Source: Novosphingobium clariflavum
GTDB lineage: Bacteria; Pseudomonadota; Alphaproteobacteria; Sphingomonadales; Sphingomonadaceae
Length of the DNA stretch: 60,821 nt
Direction: 5' to 3'
NCBI RefSeq assembly: GCF_026420865.1
Contig: NZ_JAPCWC010000022.1
Span: 1-60,821 of the forward strand
The translations under genes were made by a program, and so were the position numbers. The notes under the pieces were generated by a model. The model did no database searches, was not told the DNA's origin, and saw only the letters and a list, made by a program, of their open reading frames with translations. Position 1 is the first letter of the stretch, and every line of letters starts with the position of its first letter. Shown in pieces: positions 36,242 through 44,352 of the stretch.

Positions 36242-37156
36242 TTATGCAGGCGAAGGCCGCGGCGCCCTTGGCAGATTGAGCAGGATATTGCGCGCAATCT
36301 CCTCGAAAGTCTCGCCAATGATGGGCCGCGCCGCCTCGATGTTGCGGCTGATGTAGACGGGCAGCACACCCGGCGCGTCGAACTCCAGAAAGCGCACGCT
36401 ATCGGCATGGGCCTGCATCGCGGTGAAGCTGTCGACCAGCGCCAGCCCCATCCCATTGGCGACAAATGCCACCGCCGTTTCGGCAAAACGCACGAAAGTG
36501 GCGACTTCCAAGTCCTCCCCCGCCGCCGCGTACATCTCCGCGATGATGCGCCCGTGCGGGGTATCATGACGGAACGACTGGATGCGCTCGCCGCGAATAT
36601 CGGCCACCGAGATGCGCTCGCGCCCGACCAGCGGGTGATCGGCGGGCACCGCGCAGACCATCCGCCCGCTGCCGATGCGACTCGAGAGCACGTTGGGATG
36701 GTCGATGGGGAATACCGTCAGGGCATAGTCCCCGCGCTGAAGCGCCAGATAGTCGTCCGCCTGCTCGACCGAGAGAATGTCGAACTGGATGGTGAGACCG
36801 GGATAGTTGGCCGTCAGCCGCGAGAGCATCTGCGGCACCACCGAATGCCCGAGCGAGGGCGAGGCGCCAACCCGGAAGGTCCGGTCGCTACCCTTGGCGA
36901 GGCGCTGTACGACATGTTCGAGATCGGCGAAGCCTTTGTAGACATGCTCGATTTCCTCGAACAGCGCGCGCGCTTCCTGCGTGGGCACCAACCGGCCGCG
37001 CGTGCGGTCGAACAGGCGGAAGCGCAGCCGGTCCTCCATATGCGCGAGCATGCGACTGAGCCCGGGCTGGGACGTCCCCAACATGCGCGCCGCCCCGCTC
37101 ACCGTCTTGGTGATCATGACGGCGCGAAAGATCTCGATCTGCCTGATCGTCAGCAT
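36242..37156 (-). CDS. LysR-family transcriptional regulator
   Basis: A 304-residue regulator. The winged helix-turn-helix occupies residues 1-60 (LTIRQIEIFRAVMITKTVSGAARMLGTSQPGLSRMLAHME). The rest is a periplasmic-binding-protein-like effector domain. It lies immediately upstream of the MFS gene in the same orientation, with a 172-bp gap that would hold the target promoter. It is the likely activator for quinate/shikimate use, with an aromatic acid as inducer (inference). An alternative start five codons earlier is possible. Confidence 0.88.
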   Translation of the reverse strand: MLTIRQIEIFRAVMITKTVSGAARMLGTSQPGLSRMLAHMEDRLRFRLFDRTRGRLVPTQEARALFEEIEHVYKGFADLEHVVQRLAKGSDRTFRVGASPSLGHSVVPQMLSRLTANYPGLTIQFDILSVEQADDYLALQRGDYALTVFPIDHPNVLSSRIGSGRMVCAVPADHPLVGRERISVADIRGERIQSFRHDTPHGRIIAEMYAAAGEDLEVATFVRFAETAVAFVANGMGLALVDSFTAMQAHADSVRFLEFDAPGVLPVYISRNIEAARPIIGETFEEIARNILLNLPRAPRPSPA

Positions 37157-38110
37157 GGCTCCGGCTAGCACGCAGCGGAAGCCGGGCCAATCCGGCTTAT
37201 GATGTGTCTGAAGCCGTCAATCAGGCGGCCCATCTTCCCGGGGAAATGCAGCCCCTGAAGCGCAAGGCCGCCGCCCTTGAAGACGCCGAGCGGCTGGACG
37301 CAGCCCGCGCCGCGGTCGACGCCCCACGCCCGAGCTTCAGACCAACCGGCGGCAGGCTTGCCCGCCGATCCCGGTACCGCCGCGGCCGCTCATCGATCCG
37401 GCGCAGGCAGTCTAGGCGGCGTGGACACATTCCGCAACACCACGGTTGCCCTGCAAGCGGCGCCAGCAAGGCGCGAAGCCGCAGGAAGAGTGGGCATCTT
37501 TCCAGGCGGAGCAACGCTGCTGGCGCCGCTTGCAGGGCAACCCCTCCGGGGCTGGAGGCAAAAGCCGTCCCTTCGGCGTCGGCTCGGCTGGAAGTATCGA
37601 CATACTCCTGCGCCTCGCCTTCTTGAATCGACGGCTTTTGCCTCCAGCCGCGGCGATGCAGAATGTGTCCACGCCGCCTAGGGAAAGCGTGATGATCGCG
37701 ATGTACGGGGATTGTGCGGCCCGCCATCTGCGAAGCGTCGAAGCGCGGCAGGGCAGCGCGGATTAGCTACCGAGTTACCATTCCTTGCGATCGCGGCACT
37801 TTTCGCATTCGGCGAACGGCTTGCAGTTCGGGTCGCCAGCATCGCAGTGATGTCCAAAAAGCCACGTGAAAAATCGGCGAATGAAATCGATTGGATAGTA
37901 CAGGATGCGCATTTAGCCTGTCTCTTGCTCACAGCATTATCTGACAATTTCCATGCCCCTGTAATCAGGCGATCATGGGCGCAACCCGGATTATTCACTG
38001 CCGCAATCAGTACTGCAGATCAAGCAATTTCAACTTTTTAACACTGCAACAATGCAGAAATATGCCCGCCGCTTTGACAGCATGCTTCCGCTGACAGCGT
38101 AAGCCGATGG
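37157..38110. other. non-coding stretch between LysR gene and junction
   Basis: Apart from the palindromic element at 37412-37681, nothing gene-like was found here. Open frames on both strands have arginine- and proline-rich, non-protein-like sequence. The GC content drops after about 37,780, suggesting the boundary of acquired DNA. Confidence 0.5.
37412..37681. mobile_element. 270-bp nested palindromic, MITE-like element
   Basis: A perfect 20-bp terminal inverted repeat starting CTAGGCGGCGTGG (37412-37431 against 37662-37681) encloses two further perfect inverted repeats: 24 bp at 37445-37468 against 37518-37541, and 20 bp at 37550-37569 against 37630-37649. A small AGTAT/ATACT hairpin lies inside the last. 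No protein-like frame is present. CTAG at each end could be part of the repeat or a target duplication. Confidence 0.7.
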
Positions 38111-38335
38111 TTACCAGCCAGCGCCGGTAAACCCGCTATGCATCGCGTTCCTCTCGGCATCGCACATGCCGCAGCGCTTACACCGGAGGCGCAGCATGAC
38201 GGTCGCCATCTCGATCGTCTCCAACGCTGCAAGATCAGGCTTCGTCGGCTCCACTTTGGCTAACTCGGCCTGCTGGCGGCCGATCGCACGCCGGAGCTGT
38301 GGTTCAAGAAAGGACAGCGGCAGTGCCCCAAGCAA
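38111..38335 (-). CDS. small ORF with Cys-rich zinc-finger-like C-terminus
   Basis: A 74-codon frame starting with TTG; an internal ATG at MLRLRCKRCGMCDAE would give about 28 residues. The cluster CKRCGMC followed by GFTGAGW recalls short phage zinc-ribbon proteins such as Com of Mu-like phages, but the second cysteine pair is absent. There is no convincing Shine-Dalgarno for the long form. It lies downstream of the terminator of the small secreted-protein gene. It may be a phage remnant or not coding. Confidence 0.25.
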   Translation of the reverse strand: MLGALPLSFLEPQLRRAIGRQQAELAKVEPTKPDLAALETIEMATVMLRLRCKRCGMCDAERNAMHSGFTGAGW

Positions 38336-38347
38336 CTCTGCCGCATG

Positions 38348-38372
38348 AAAAAAGGCGGCCCGAAGGCCGCCC
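38348..38372 (-). terminator. Rho-independent terminator after the small secreted-protein gene
   Basis: On the minus strand the stem GGCGGCC-TTCG-GGCCGCC is followed by six T residues. It begins 7 bases past the stop codon. The same style of stem (GGCGGC plus T-run) terminates the portal gene at 40369. Confidence 0.85.
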
Positions 38373-38378
38373 TCTCGT

Positions 38379-38633
38379 TCACTTCACCTGGCCGCTGCAA
38401 ACGCCCCAGCAATTCTGGCCCGGCGACCACTGGCCGCCATCGCCGTTGCTTGTCCCGTTGCCAGGGATCGAACGCGCCCACTCGTCGCAGATCGCCTGGA
38501 TTTCAGCGGCAGTAAGGCCGGATCCTCGCAGGTCGTATGGACATGCCTCGTTCGCAGCAATGGCCGAAGTCCCGGTGCCGGTCGAGATGATCGCAGCAAC
38601 ACCAAAAGCGATTTTCAGAAGCTTGGAGGCCAT
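38379..38633 (-). CDS. small exported protein of unknown function
   Basis: An 84-residue protein with a clear Sec signal peptide (about 1-27, KLLKIAFGVAAIISTGTGTSAIAA). The mature part has three or four cysteines (ACPYDL, AICDEW, NCWGVCSG) and a Gly/Asn-rich segment, suggesting a disulphide-stabilised periplasmic or secreted protein. AAGGAAA lies ahead of the ATG, and a strong terminator follows the stop. The family is not recognised. Its lower GC content and isolation suggest it came with the neighbouring element. Confidence 0.65.
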   Translation of the reverse strand: MASKLLKIAFGVAAIISTGTGTSAIAANEACPYDLRGSGLTAAEIQAICDEWARSIPGNGTSNGDGGQWSPGQNCWGVCSGQVK

Positions 38634-39032
38634 TTTCTGTTTCCTTTCGCCCCACACCCCATCAACTCAGGCGAAATTGGAAACAATGTCAACGTATTGA
38701 TTTTTAACAATTACAGTAATGATGATCGCCGCTCGGCGCGCCGCAATGGCCCGGCCCCGGCAGGATCCCCTCACTCTGGAATTCGTGGACAGCAGCCGTC
38801 ACAGCGCGCGCCAATCAAGCTCGGCGTCGTCAAGCGCCTGCCAGCCGCCGCATCCGCGAGCGGACCGACGCCCCCGCTCCTGTTGTGCCACCAGCAGGTG
38901 CCGAACGGCGCGCCGGGCGCCGCACATGTTCCACGTTCAATACGCATTCCAAACCGTCCCACCACGTTCCGCAATGCTCCATGCTTTTTCCGACTTGAAA
39001 AGGCCTCGCCTACAAGCGCCGAGACCCATCCA
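38634..39032. other. non-coding stretch
   Basis: No protein-like frame, repeat or RNA was found. On the minus strand it would correspond to the 3' part of the decayed integrase, but no recognisable integrase C-terminus (the Tyr box) could be placed here. Confidence 0.4.
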
Positions 39033-39570
39033 TCAGGTCGATGACGGCCGGTGCGCATAGCTCTGCCCGGGGAATACCAGCCGCCCGCGCCCGGTCACGC
39101 AGCACACGGCGCGCAGCACGTCGCAAGCCTGCCAGAAAACGGGATAATGTGCTCGAAGGCCTCTTCGTCCTTCAGGTCGAGGATGAGCTTCATCCGGCCA
39201 GCCGGAACGCGCCAGATCGGCAGTAACGGAGAAGGCATCCCCTTCCCAATCCACGCCGTCGAATTCCCGCCACTCGGCCGCAGGCACCATGCCCGGCCGC
39301 GCGTGCGTCAACGCGAGGTGGCGTGAGGCCAGCTTCGTGACCGGCGACGCCCCGCTCGCCTCCGCGGCAATCAGCACCTCGTGCGCCTCGCCTGGATCGG
39401 TCAGCGTCGGCTACCGCCCCTTCTTTGCGCATTACCCCGCCTTGCCCCCTGCGATACCCCTCGCAGACATGAAGCAAAACGGGATCGCGGAACGAGTTAC
39501 AGCGCGCAAAACGCAGGAAATCGCCCCTTGCGGGACTGTTCCAGACTGATTTGGACGGGCAAATGGCGGA
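39033..39570 (-). pseudogene. decayed P4-type tyrosine integrase
   Basis: Fragments of the catalytic domain of a DUF4102/P4-type integrase can be followed across frameshifts and stops. PTLTDPGEAHEVL and ASGASPVTKLASRHLAL are followed by THARPGMVPAAEWREFDG (the first catalytic Arg region, normally TFVRPGELRxAxW), DAFSVTADL, then, in another frame, MKLILDLKDEEAFEHIIPFS. The first frame resumes at VTGRGRLVFPGQS. The HxxR and Tyr boxes are not recognisable. It lies just inside a tRNA T-arm-like sequence, as expected for an element integrated in a tRNA gene. Confidence 0.6.
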
Positions 39571-39671
39571 GCGGGAGGCCGCCAAATAGAGATCGTAAGG
39601 TGCTGAAATCACTAATCTATGCCGCCATCCACCAGCCCCCGAAACCATAGATCAAACCATAGAGCGATTTT

Positions 39672-39710
39672 CCACCAGTTCGAATGCCTCGGAGGGAATC
39701 GAACCGGAAG
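39672..39710 (-). other. tRNA 3'-end-like sequence, possible attachment-site remnant
   Basis: On the minus strand GGTTCGATTCCCTCCGAGGC looks like a T-loop, the 3' side of the T-stem and part of an acceptor stem. The 5' side of the T-stem does not pair well and no upstream tRNA body is present. It would fit an att core copied from a tRNA gene, next to the decayed integrase. Confidence 0.4.
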
Positions 39711-39764
39711 TTATAAATATCCTCCCGGCCCAACTTAATCATACGAGGGGGCTATCGGAAAAAA

Positions 39765-40007
39765 TGCAACATGTGCAACATTGGCGGAAATCCGCCACTT
39801 TTGACGCAACCTTTTGTGCAACCTCTACGCAACCAGATTGCACTTTAGAAATGCAACCTTTTGATAGAAAAAAACCTAGGATTTCTGCGGATGTTGCACT
39901 TTTCGTTCCAACAGGTGGCGTGAGATTGCACCTTAGATGCAACCATTTTTATTACGTATTTTCAGTATCTTAATCCAACAAGACGCGCCCGGATTGCACA
40001 TGTTGCG
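39765..40007. repeat. AT-rich block of about eleven TGCAAC-type repeats
   Basis: The hexamer YGCAAC or its complement occurs at 39765, 39774, 39805, 39817, 39828, 39852, 39893, 39938 and 40002, with further TTGCA half-sites at about 39838, 39925 and 39993. The outermost pairs are inverted copies: TGCAACATGTGCAAC at 39765-39779 against ATTGCACATGTTGCG at 39992-40006. A GGCGGAAATCCGCC hairpin lies at 39784-39797. The segment is much richer in A+T than its surroundings and contains no gene. Confidence 0.7.
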
Positions 40008-40203
40008 TTTTCCCGCCCCCTCCCTCAGTGGCGGACCTGCTGCGCACGAATTTTTTCGTCCCTCGGATCTTTGGGGAAAGCCCCCTCCAGCTGCATCAGA
40101 ATGCATCAACGCCTCGGTCCTCGATTGCCCACTTCGGCCTTAGAGCTGGGCCGGGTTGGCCCGGTCGGCGCAACTGCATCAAAACCGACACGAAAAGTGC
40201 GCG

Positions 40204-40225
40204 GGCGAGGTGGGGGGAAAAGCGC
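40204..40225. other. candidate P2-type cos site
   Basis: GGCGAGGTGGGGGGAAAAGC closely resembles the 19-base cohesive end of phage P2 as I recall it (GGCGAGGCGGGGAAAGCAC). It lies 195 bp beyond the end of the portal gene, the same relative place as cos beside gene Q in P2. Recognition by the adjacent terminase is inferred. Confidence 0.55.
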
Positions 40226-40368
40226 GTTGCGAGGGGGTGCCGCCCCGCCCCTGCCGTCGGGGGTGGCCGACCCACGCGGTTCCGCCATTTTTCGGCCCCG
40301 GCGAGGGGGTCAGGCACACCGAATCGCCGCGGTGCCCCGCGCAACAATCTTTCGCCGTCGCCGGATAC

Positions 40369-40398
40369 AAAAAAGGCGGCCCTCCCAAGCCGCCCTTT
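40369..40398 (-). terminator. Rho-independent terminator of the portal-terminase transcript
   Basis: On the minus strand a GGGCGGC...GCCGCC stem is followed by six T residues, about 20 bases past the portal stop. It separates the late leftward transcript from the cos region. Confidence 0.8.
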
Positions 40399-40418
40399 CC
40401 GATTTCGCCTGTGGCCGT

Positions 40419-41474
40419 TTAGGCCGCCGCCTTCACCCGTTCCCGGAACCGGACAACTTCAGCGCCCACTGCATCGTTCAGTTCGAGGAAGACGGACTGG
40501 AGCGGCTCGATCTCCAATTCGAAGAACGCGTCGGTCGCCTTGGTCACGTCACCAAAGCCGCCGGCGTTGGCAGGCACGATCCCCAGCAGCTGGGGCGGCA
40601 CGCGGTGGGCGGCAAGCACGTCGTCGCGCGTCGTGTTCTTGATCCCAAGGAATTCGTCCTTGGCCCCGGCCTCCGCGATCGGCAGGATCTTGATGCCCCC
40701 GTCCTTGCCGTTGGGCGAGTGGATGAACAGGTTGCGGAAGTTGCCCGGCCCCTTCGCTCGCTTCAACGCCTCGCGCATCTTGTCGACGTCACCATCGGCA
40801 AACTCGCCGTTCACATGCATGATGTAGCCGGCGTGGCTCCCGTTCTCGAAGTAGCGCCGGCGGAACAGCGTGGCGTTCTCGTTAAGCAGGGCGGACTGCA
40901 GAGCCGACAGGTACTCGGGCACGCCATAGATTTCCTGATTGACGTCCGGCGCGATCAGCTGGTGGACAGTGCCAGGCGCAAATTCTGCCTCGGGCTGATG
41001 CCCCGGAACCCACCAGAAGCGCCCCGGCTCCACACCGCGCCGCACGTACTTCGCAAGCGCATGGTCGAGGCGCAGCAGCCCACCCAGACGATTGCGAACC
41101 TCCTGCCCATAGGCGTTGCCCATCACCAGATAGTCCTGCGCCATGCCCTTGAACGCGGCGCGGCTCAGCCACTTGGTGGGCTCCAGACTTGCCGCCAGCA
41201 TGTTGCGCTTGAGGATGATCGCGCTGGAATGATGGGGCGAAGCCCGGAATGCACGGGCAAGACCGTGCAGCGCGATTGGCGGCTCATACCAGCGCTGATT
41301 GTGGTAGCACTCCAGCATATCGAGCATGGTCGCCCGGCTCAGCACCGGCTCGGGATCCCCGAACGTGAAGGCATGCACCTCACTGCGATTATCGTTGCTG
41401 GCGACGATCGCACCCTGCGATGCCTCCGCCGTTTCCTGACGGCTCATGCGGCGGGCACGGTTACGCTTGCTCAT
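40419..41474 (-). CDS. Q: phage portal protein (P2 gpQ family)
   Basis: The 351-residue protein forms the dodecameric ring at the capsid vertex through which DNA is packaged. Sequence typical of gpQ: YHNQRWYEPPIALHGLARAFRASPHHSSAI near residue 70, KRNMLAASLEPTKWLS, and DVLAAHRVPPQLLGIVPANAGGFGDV near the C-terminus. It is transcribed leftward after the terminase gene with an ATGA overlap, as in P2 (order P then Q). The start MSKRNRARRM was chosen from that overlap. Confidence 0.93.
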   Translation of the reverse strand: MSKRNRARRMSRQETAEASQGAIVASNDNRSEVHAFTFGDPEPVLSRATMLDMLECYHNQRWYEPPIALHGLARAFRASPHHSSAIILKRNMLAASLEPTKWLSRAAFKGMAQDYLVMGNAYGQEVRNRLGGLLRLDHALAKYVRRGVEPGRFWWVPGHQPEAEFAPGTVHQLIAPDVNQEIYGVPEYLSALQSALLNENATLFRRRYFENGSHAGYIMHVNGEFADGDVDKMREALKRAKGPGNFRNLFIHSPNGKDGGIKILPIAEAGAKDEFLGIKNTTRDDVLAAHRVPPQLLGIVPANAGGFGDVTKATDAFFELEIEPLQSVFLELNDAVGAEVVRFRERVKAAA

Positions 41475-43324
41475 TCGATAATCTCCATCGTGCTCTTGGG
41501 TTTTGCCTTGCCGTCCAGCGGCTCGTTCATGAGGATGTGCATGGTCGCCCACGCGATGTCGGCGTGGCCGTCGTCACCGCCGCGCCCTGCCTTGAAGGTC
41601 ACGTTGCGCCCGCTGGTGGTCAGCGTTTTCTTGATCGATACGAAGGCCGATACGATGTCGAGGTAGCTGCTCTCGAAAGCCAGGCGCCCGCGCCGGATTA
41701 CGTTCTGCGCCTTCATGATCATGCCCGCCTTCACTTCCAGCGAGTATTCGATCTTGGCGACGGAACAGCCCGGCATGGCTCCGGGCTTCGCCAGCAGCTG
41801 ATACACGCCAGCCCCCACGCCTGTCGCGTCAATGCCCAGATAGGTGCAGTTGTACCGGCCCAACATCGCTTGGATGAAAGCCGCCTGTTCTTCGAAGTCT
41901 TGTCCGCGAAGCGGATAGCGTTCAAGGATGCGGAACGCCCCGCCCTCCGACAGCGGCGGCGCCGCGATCACCAGCGCTGCATTATCGCCAGTCTCACTCG
42001 ACTGCGGGTCATACCCCGCCCAAACCGGCCGCTCGCCATAAGGGCGCGCGGCTTCAGGGTTGAAGTCCTCCCATTCGACCAAGCTGTCGCAACCGCAAGC
42101 GATCAGGTCGTTGAACTTGAAGGCCGAAAGGCTGTCGTCAACGAATTCGCACATGTAGAGATTCGCGAACTCGTCGGCCGCATATTCGTCTTCAAGTTCT
42201 TCGATATCGAACAGGTCGCAGCCGGCCAGATCCGCATCGCGGATGTTGACGATATGGCGCCAGACACGATCCGGCCCGACACTGCCGGCGGCAAGCGCTT
42301 CATGGCTTACATCGATCTCGATCCTGTCGGCCTTTTTCCTGCGCTTGTTGCGACGCTCGCCGGTCCAGTACGGATAGGCAGGGTGCGCGATGGTCGATGG
42401 CGTCGAGAAGTAGGTTTTTCGCCACTTCTTGTGCGTCGCCATGCCTGAGGCGACCTTGTTCAATTCCTCGAACGAATGGACCCAGAAGAACTCGTCGAAG
42501 TAGAAATTGCCGCTGCGGCCCTGCGCGGTGCGGAAATTCGTGCCAAGGAAGTGCAGTTCGGCCCCGGCCTCCTCCGGCGGGCGCAGATCGGACGTGATGA
42601 CCATCGGGTCACCTGCCAGCGATACGCCCACCAGCTTGGCAAAGCTGACGATGTAGGACCGGAACTGGTGCGCTTGAGCCTTCGAGGCTGACAGGAAGAT
42701 CTGGTTACGTCCGGTCTCGATCGCATCCATGAGCGCTTCGAAGGCGAAGAAGTAGGTCGCGCCGATCTGGCGCGATTTCAGGATCATGCGGGTGCGCTGA
42801 TCCTTCTCCTCCCACCAGCGCACCTGATAATCGAAGCACCCGTCAAGGAAGATGCGCTTGAGTTCCTCGGCCTGCTCTTCGGTGAAATGGTTCTTCTTTG
42901 GCGCCTTGCGCGGCCCGGCGTTGCGATTGGCGACCTTTTCGTTGAGGTCGCCGCTATGGCCGCCTGGAGCCTCGTAGCGCCGCACCCGCGCGGCGCTCTC
43001 CACGCCCTTGCGTAGAGAGTCGATTTCCACGAGGTCGCCGCTGGTCTTCTTCTCCTTTGCGATCAGCGTCAGCAGGCGAATTTCAAGGCCGTCCTCGATC
43101 TTCTTGATCGACGGCGCATCGTCCCACTTGTCGCGCTGGCGCCACGATTCAATCGTGGGACGCGGGATGGGTTTGCCCTGGTCGTTCGTCACGCCGTGCA
43201 GCGCGAATTCGTCGGCAATCTGCGTCACGCCCCACCCGCGCCAGTAAAGGCTGCGGGCATGGCGACGCGGGTCGAACTTCCATGTGGAAGCCAGCGGGTC
43301 TGGAAGGGTCGCGTTCGTGGTCAT
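41471..43324 (-). CDS. P: phage terminase large (ATPase) subunit, P2 gpP family
   Basis: A 617-residue packaging motor subunit. The N-terminal ~70 residues include a helix-turn-helix-like DNA-binding segment (LYWRGWGVTQIADEFAL, PRPTIESWRQRDKW). The ATPase region has the Walker-A-like KSRQIGATYFFAFEAL and a Walker B-like NFYFDEFFWV. The nuclease-like domain starts at about WAGYDPQSSETGDNAALV and has IDATGVGAGVY and DDGHADIAWA. With the small subunit (gpM) it would cut at cos. It starts 162 bp from the divergent scaffold gene. Two further ATGs upstream are possible starts. Confidence 0.93.
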   Translation of the reverse strand: MTTNATLPDPLASTWKFDPRRHARSLYWRGWGVTQIADEFALHGVTNDQGKPIPRPTIESWRQRDKWDDAPSIKKIEDGLEIRLLTLIAKEKKTSGDLVEIDSLRKGVESAARVRRYEAPGGHSGDLNEKVANRNAGPRKAPKKNHFTEEQAEELKRIFLDGCFDYQVRWWEEKDQRTRMILKSRQIGATYFFAFEALMDAIETGRNQIFLSASKAQAHQFRSYIVSFAKLVGVSLAGDPMVITSDLRPPEEAGAELHFLGTNFRTAQGRSGNFYFDEFFWVHSFEELNKVASGMATHKKWRKTYFSTPSTIAHPAYPYWTGERRNKRRKKADRIEIDVSHEALAAGSVGPDRVWRHIVNIRDADLAGCDLFDIEELEDEYAADEFANLYMCEFVDDSLSAFKFNDLIACGCDSLVEWEDFNPEAARPYGERPVWAGYDPQSSETGDNAALVIAAPPLSEGGAFRILERYPLRGQDFEEQAAFIQAMLGRYNCTYLGIDATGVGAGVYQLLAKPGAMPGCSVAKIEYSLEVKAGMIMKAQNVIRRGRLAFESSYLDIVSAFVSIKKTLTTSGRNVTFKAGRGGDDGHADIAWATMHILMNEPLDGKAKPKSTMEIIE

Positions 43325-43486
43325 GCAGGCGACCATGCCGCGCGTTTTTGCGTCCAAGCACCGCCATCCATTTGGACGGGCACCCGGCCAAATGCTGCCC
43401 CTTGAGAGAACGCGCCAGACCCGCCCTTTTGGCTCCTGACACCGCTGCGCCCCGGCGCCGAGCATCACAGGAAACCGGAACCGATC

Positions 43487-44308
43487 ATGGCCAAGAGCAA
43501 GTTTTTCCGCGTCGCCGTCGAAGGCGCCACAGTCGATGGCCGCACCATCGAGCGCGAATGGATCGAGCAGATGGCGGCCGGCTATGATCCGGCCACTTAC
43601 ACCGCGACCATCAACTGCGAACATATCGCCGGCTACAGCCCCGACCGGCCGTTCAACTCCTACGGCAAGGTTCTCTCGCTCAAGGCGCAGGAAGTCGAAC
43701 TCACCATCAACGGTGAAAAGAAGACGCTCCTCGCGCTCTATGCCGAGATCGAAGCCAATGATCAGCTGCTGGAAATCAACAAGGCCGGCCAGAAGCTGTT
43801 CACCAGCTGCGAAATCCACCCGAACTTCGCCGGTGAAGGCAAGGCCTACCTCGTTGGTCTTGCCATCACCGACACCCCGGCATCGCTGGGCACCGAGCCG
43901 CTGAAGTTCGCGGCCATGTCACGCCCGAACGTCTTCACCAGCGCCTGCGAAACCGTGATCGAACTCCACGCTGAACCGCTCGACAGCGCCGCGATCGGCG
44001 AAAGCATCGGCCGTTCGCTGCTGTCGTTCTTCCGCAAGGAAAAGAAGGACGAGCCGGTCACGCCGCCCGCACAGCCCGCCAATGACAACACCTTTGACGT
44101 CCAGGCATTCACCAAGGCGATGGGCGAAAGCATCGGCACGCATATCGCCGCCGCAACCAAGGTGGCCAACGATGCCGTCACCGAACTGACGGCCCGCTTC
44201 GACACCCTCGAAACCAAACTCGCCAGCACCGAACAGCCGAAAGGCTTCACCCGCACGCTGGCTACCGGCGGCGACGGTAGCACCGGCGCAATCGTCACCG
44301 ACTGCTGA
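43487..44308 (+). CDS. O: capsid scaffolding protease (P2 gpO family)
   Basis: The 273-residue scaffold directs procapsid assembly and processes capsid proteins. The Ser protease triad reported for P2 gpO (Asp19, His48, Ser107) is matched here by Asp17 (ATVDGRTI), His46 (INCEHIAGY) and Ser107 (LFTSCEIHP). The C-terminal third is helical (FDVQAFTKAMGESIGTHI, VTELTARFDTLETKL), as expected for the scaffolding part. It is the first gene of the rightward structural operon and is divergent from the terminase. Confidence 0.93.
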   Translation: MAKSKFFRVAVEGATVDGRTIEREWIEQMAAGYDPATYTATINCEHIAGYSPDRPFNSYGKVLSLKAQEVELTINGEKKTLLALYAEIEANDQLLEINKAGQKLFTSCEIHPNFAGEGKAYLVGLAITDTPASLGTEPLKFAAMSRPNVFTSACETVIELHAEPLDSAAIGESIGRSLLSFFRKEKKDEPVTPPAQPANDNTFDVQAFTKAMGESIGTHIAAATKVANDAVTELTARFDTLETKLASTEQPKGFTRTLATGGDGSTGAIVTDC

Positions 44309-44352
44309 CCTCCCGATCCGCCTGCCCCTGCCCTCACTGGAGCCCCTCGCTC

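Noticed and set aside
37221..37727. Protein genes across the palindromic element
   Set aside because: Frames on both strands follow the inverted repeats and have Arg/Pro/Ala-rich composition with no ribosome sites.
38719..39060. A rightward 113-codon gene
   Set aside because: Its composition is Arg/Ser/Pro-rich, as typical for spurious frames, and it has no homology signals or ribosome site.
39672..39710. A functional tRNA gene
   Set aside because: Only the T-loop, the 3' T-stem side and part of the acceptor are present; no anticodon or D arm can be folded, and the T-stem does not pair.
39765..40007. CRISPR array
   Set aside because: The repeated unit is only six bases, with irregular spacing of 3-45 bases and both orientations; there are no constant spacers and no cas genes.
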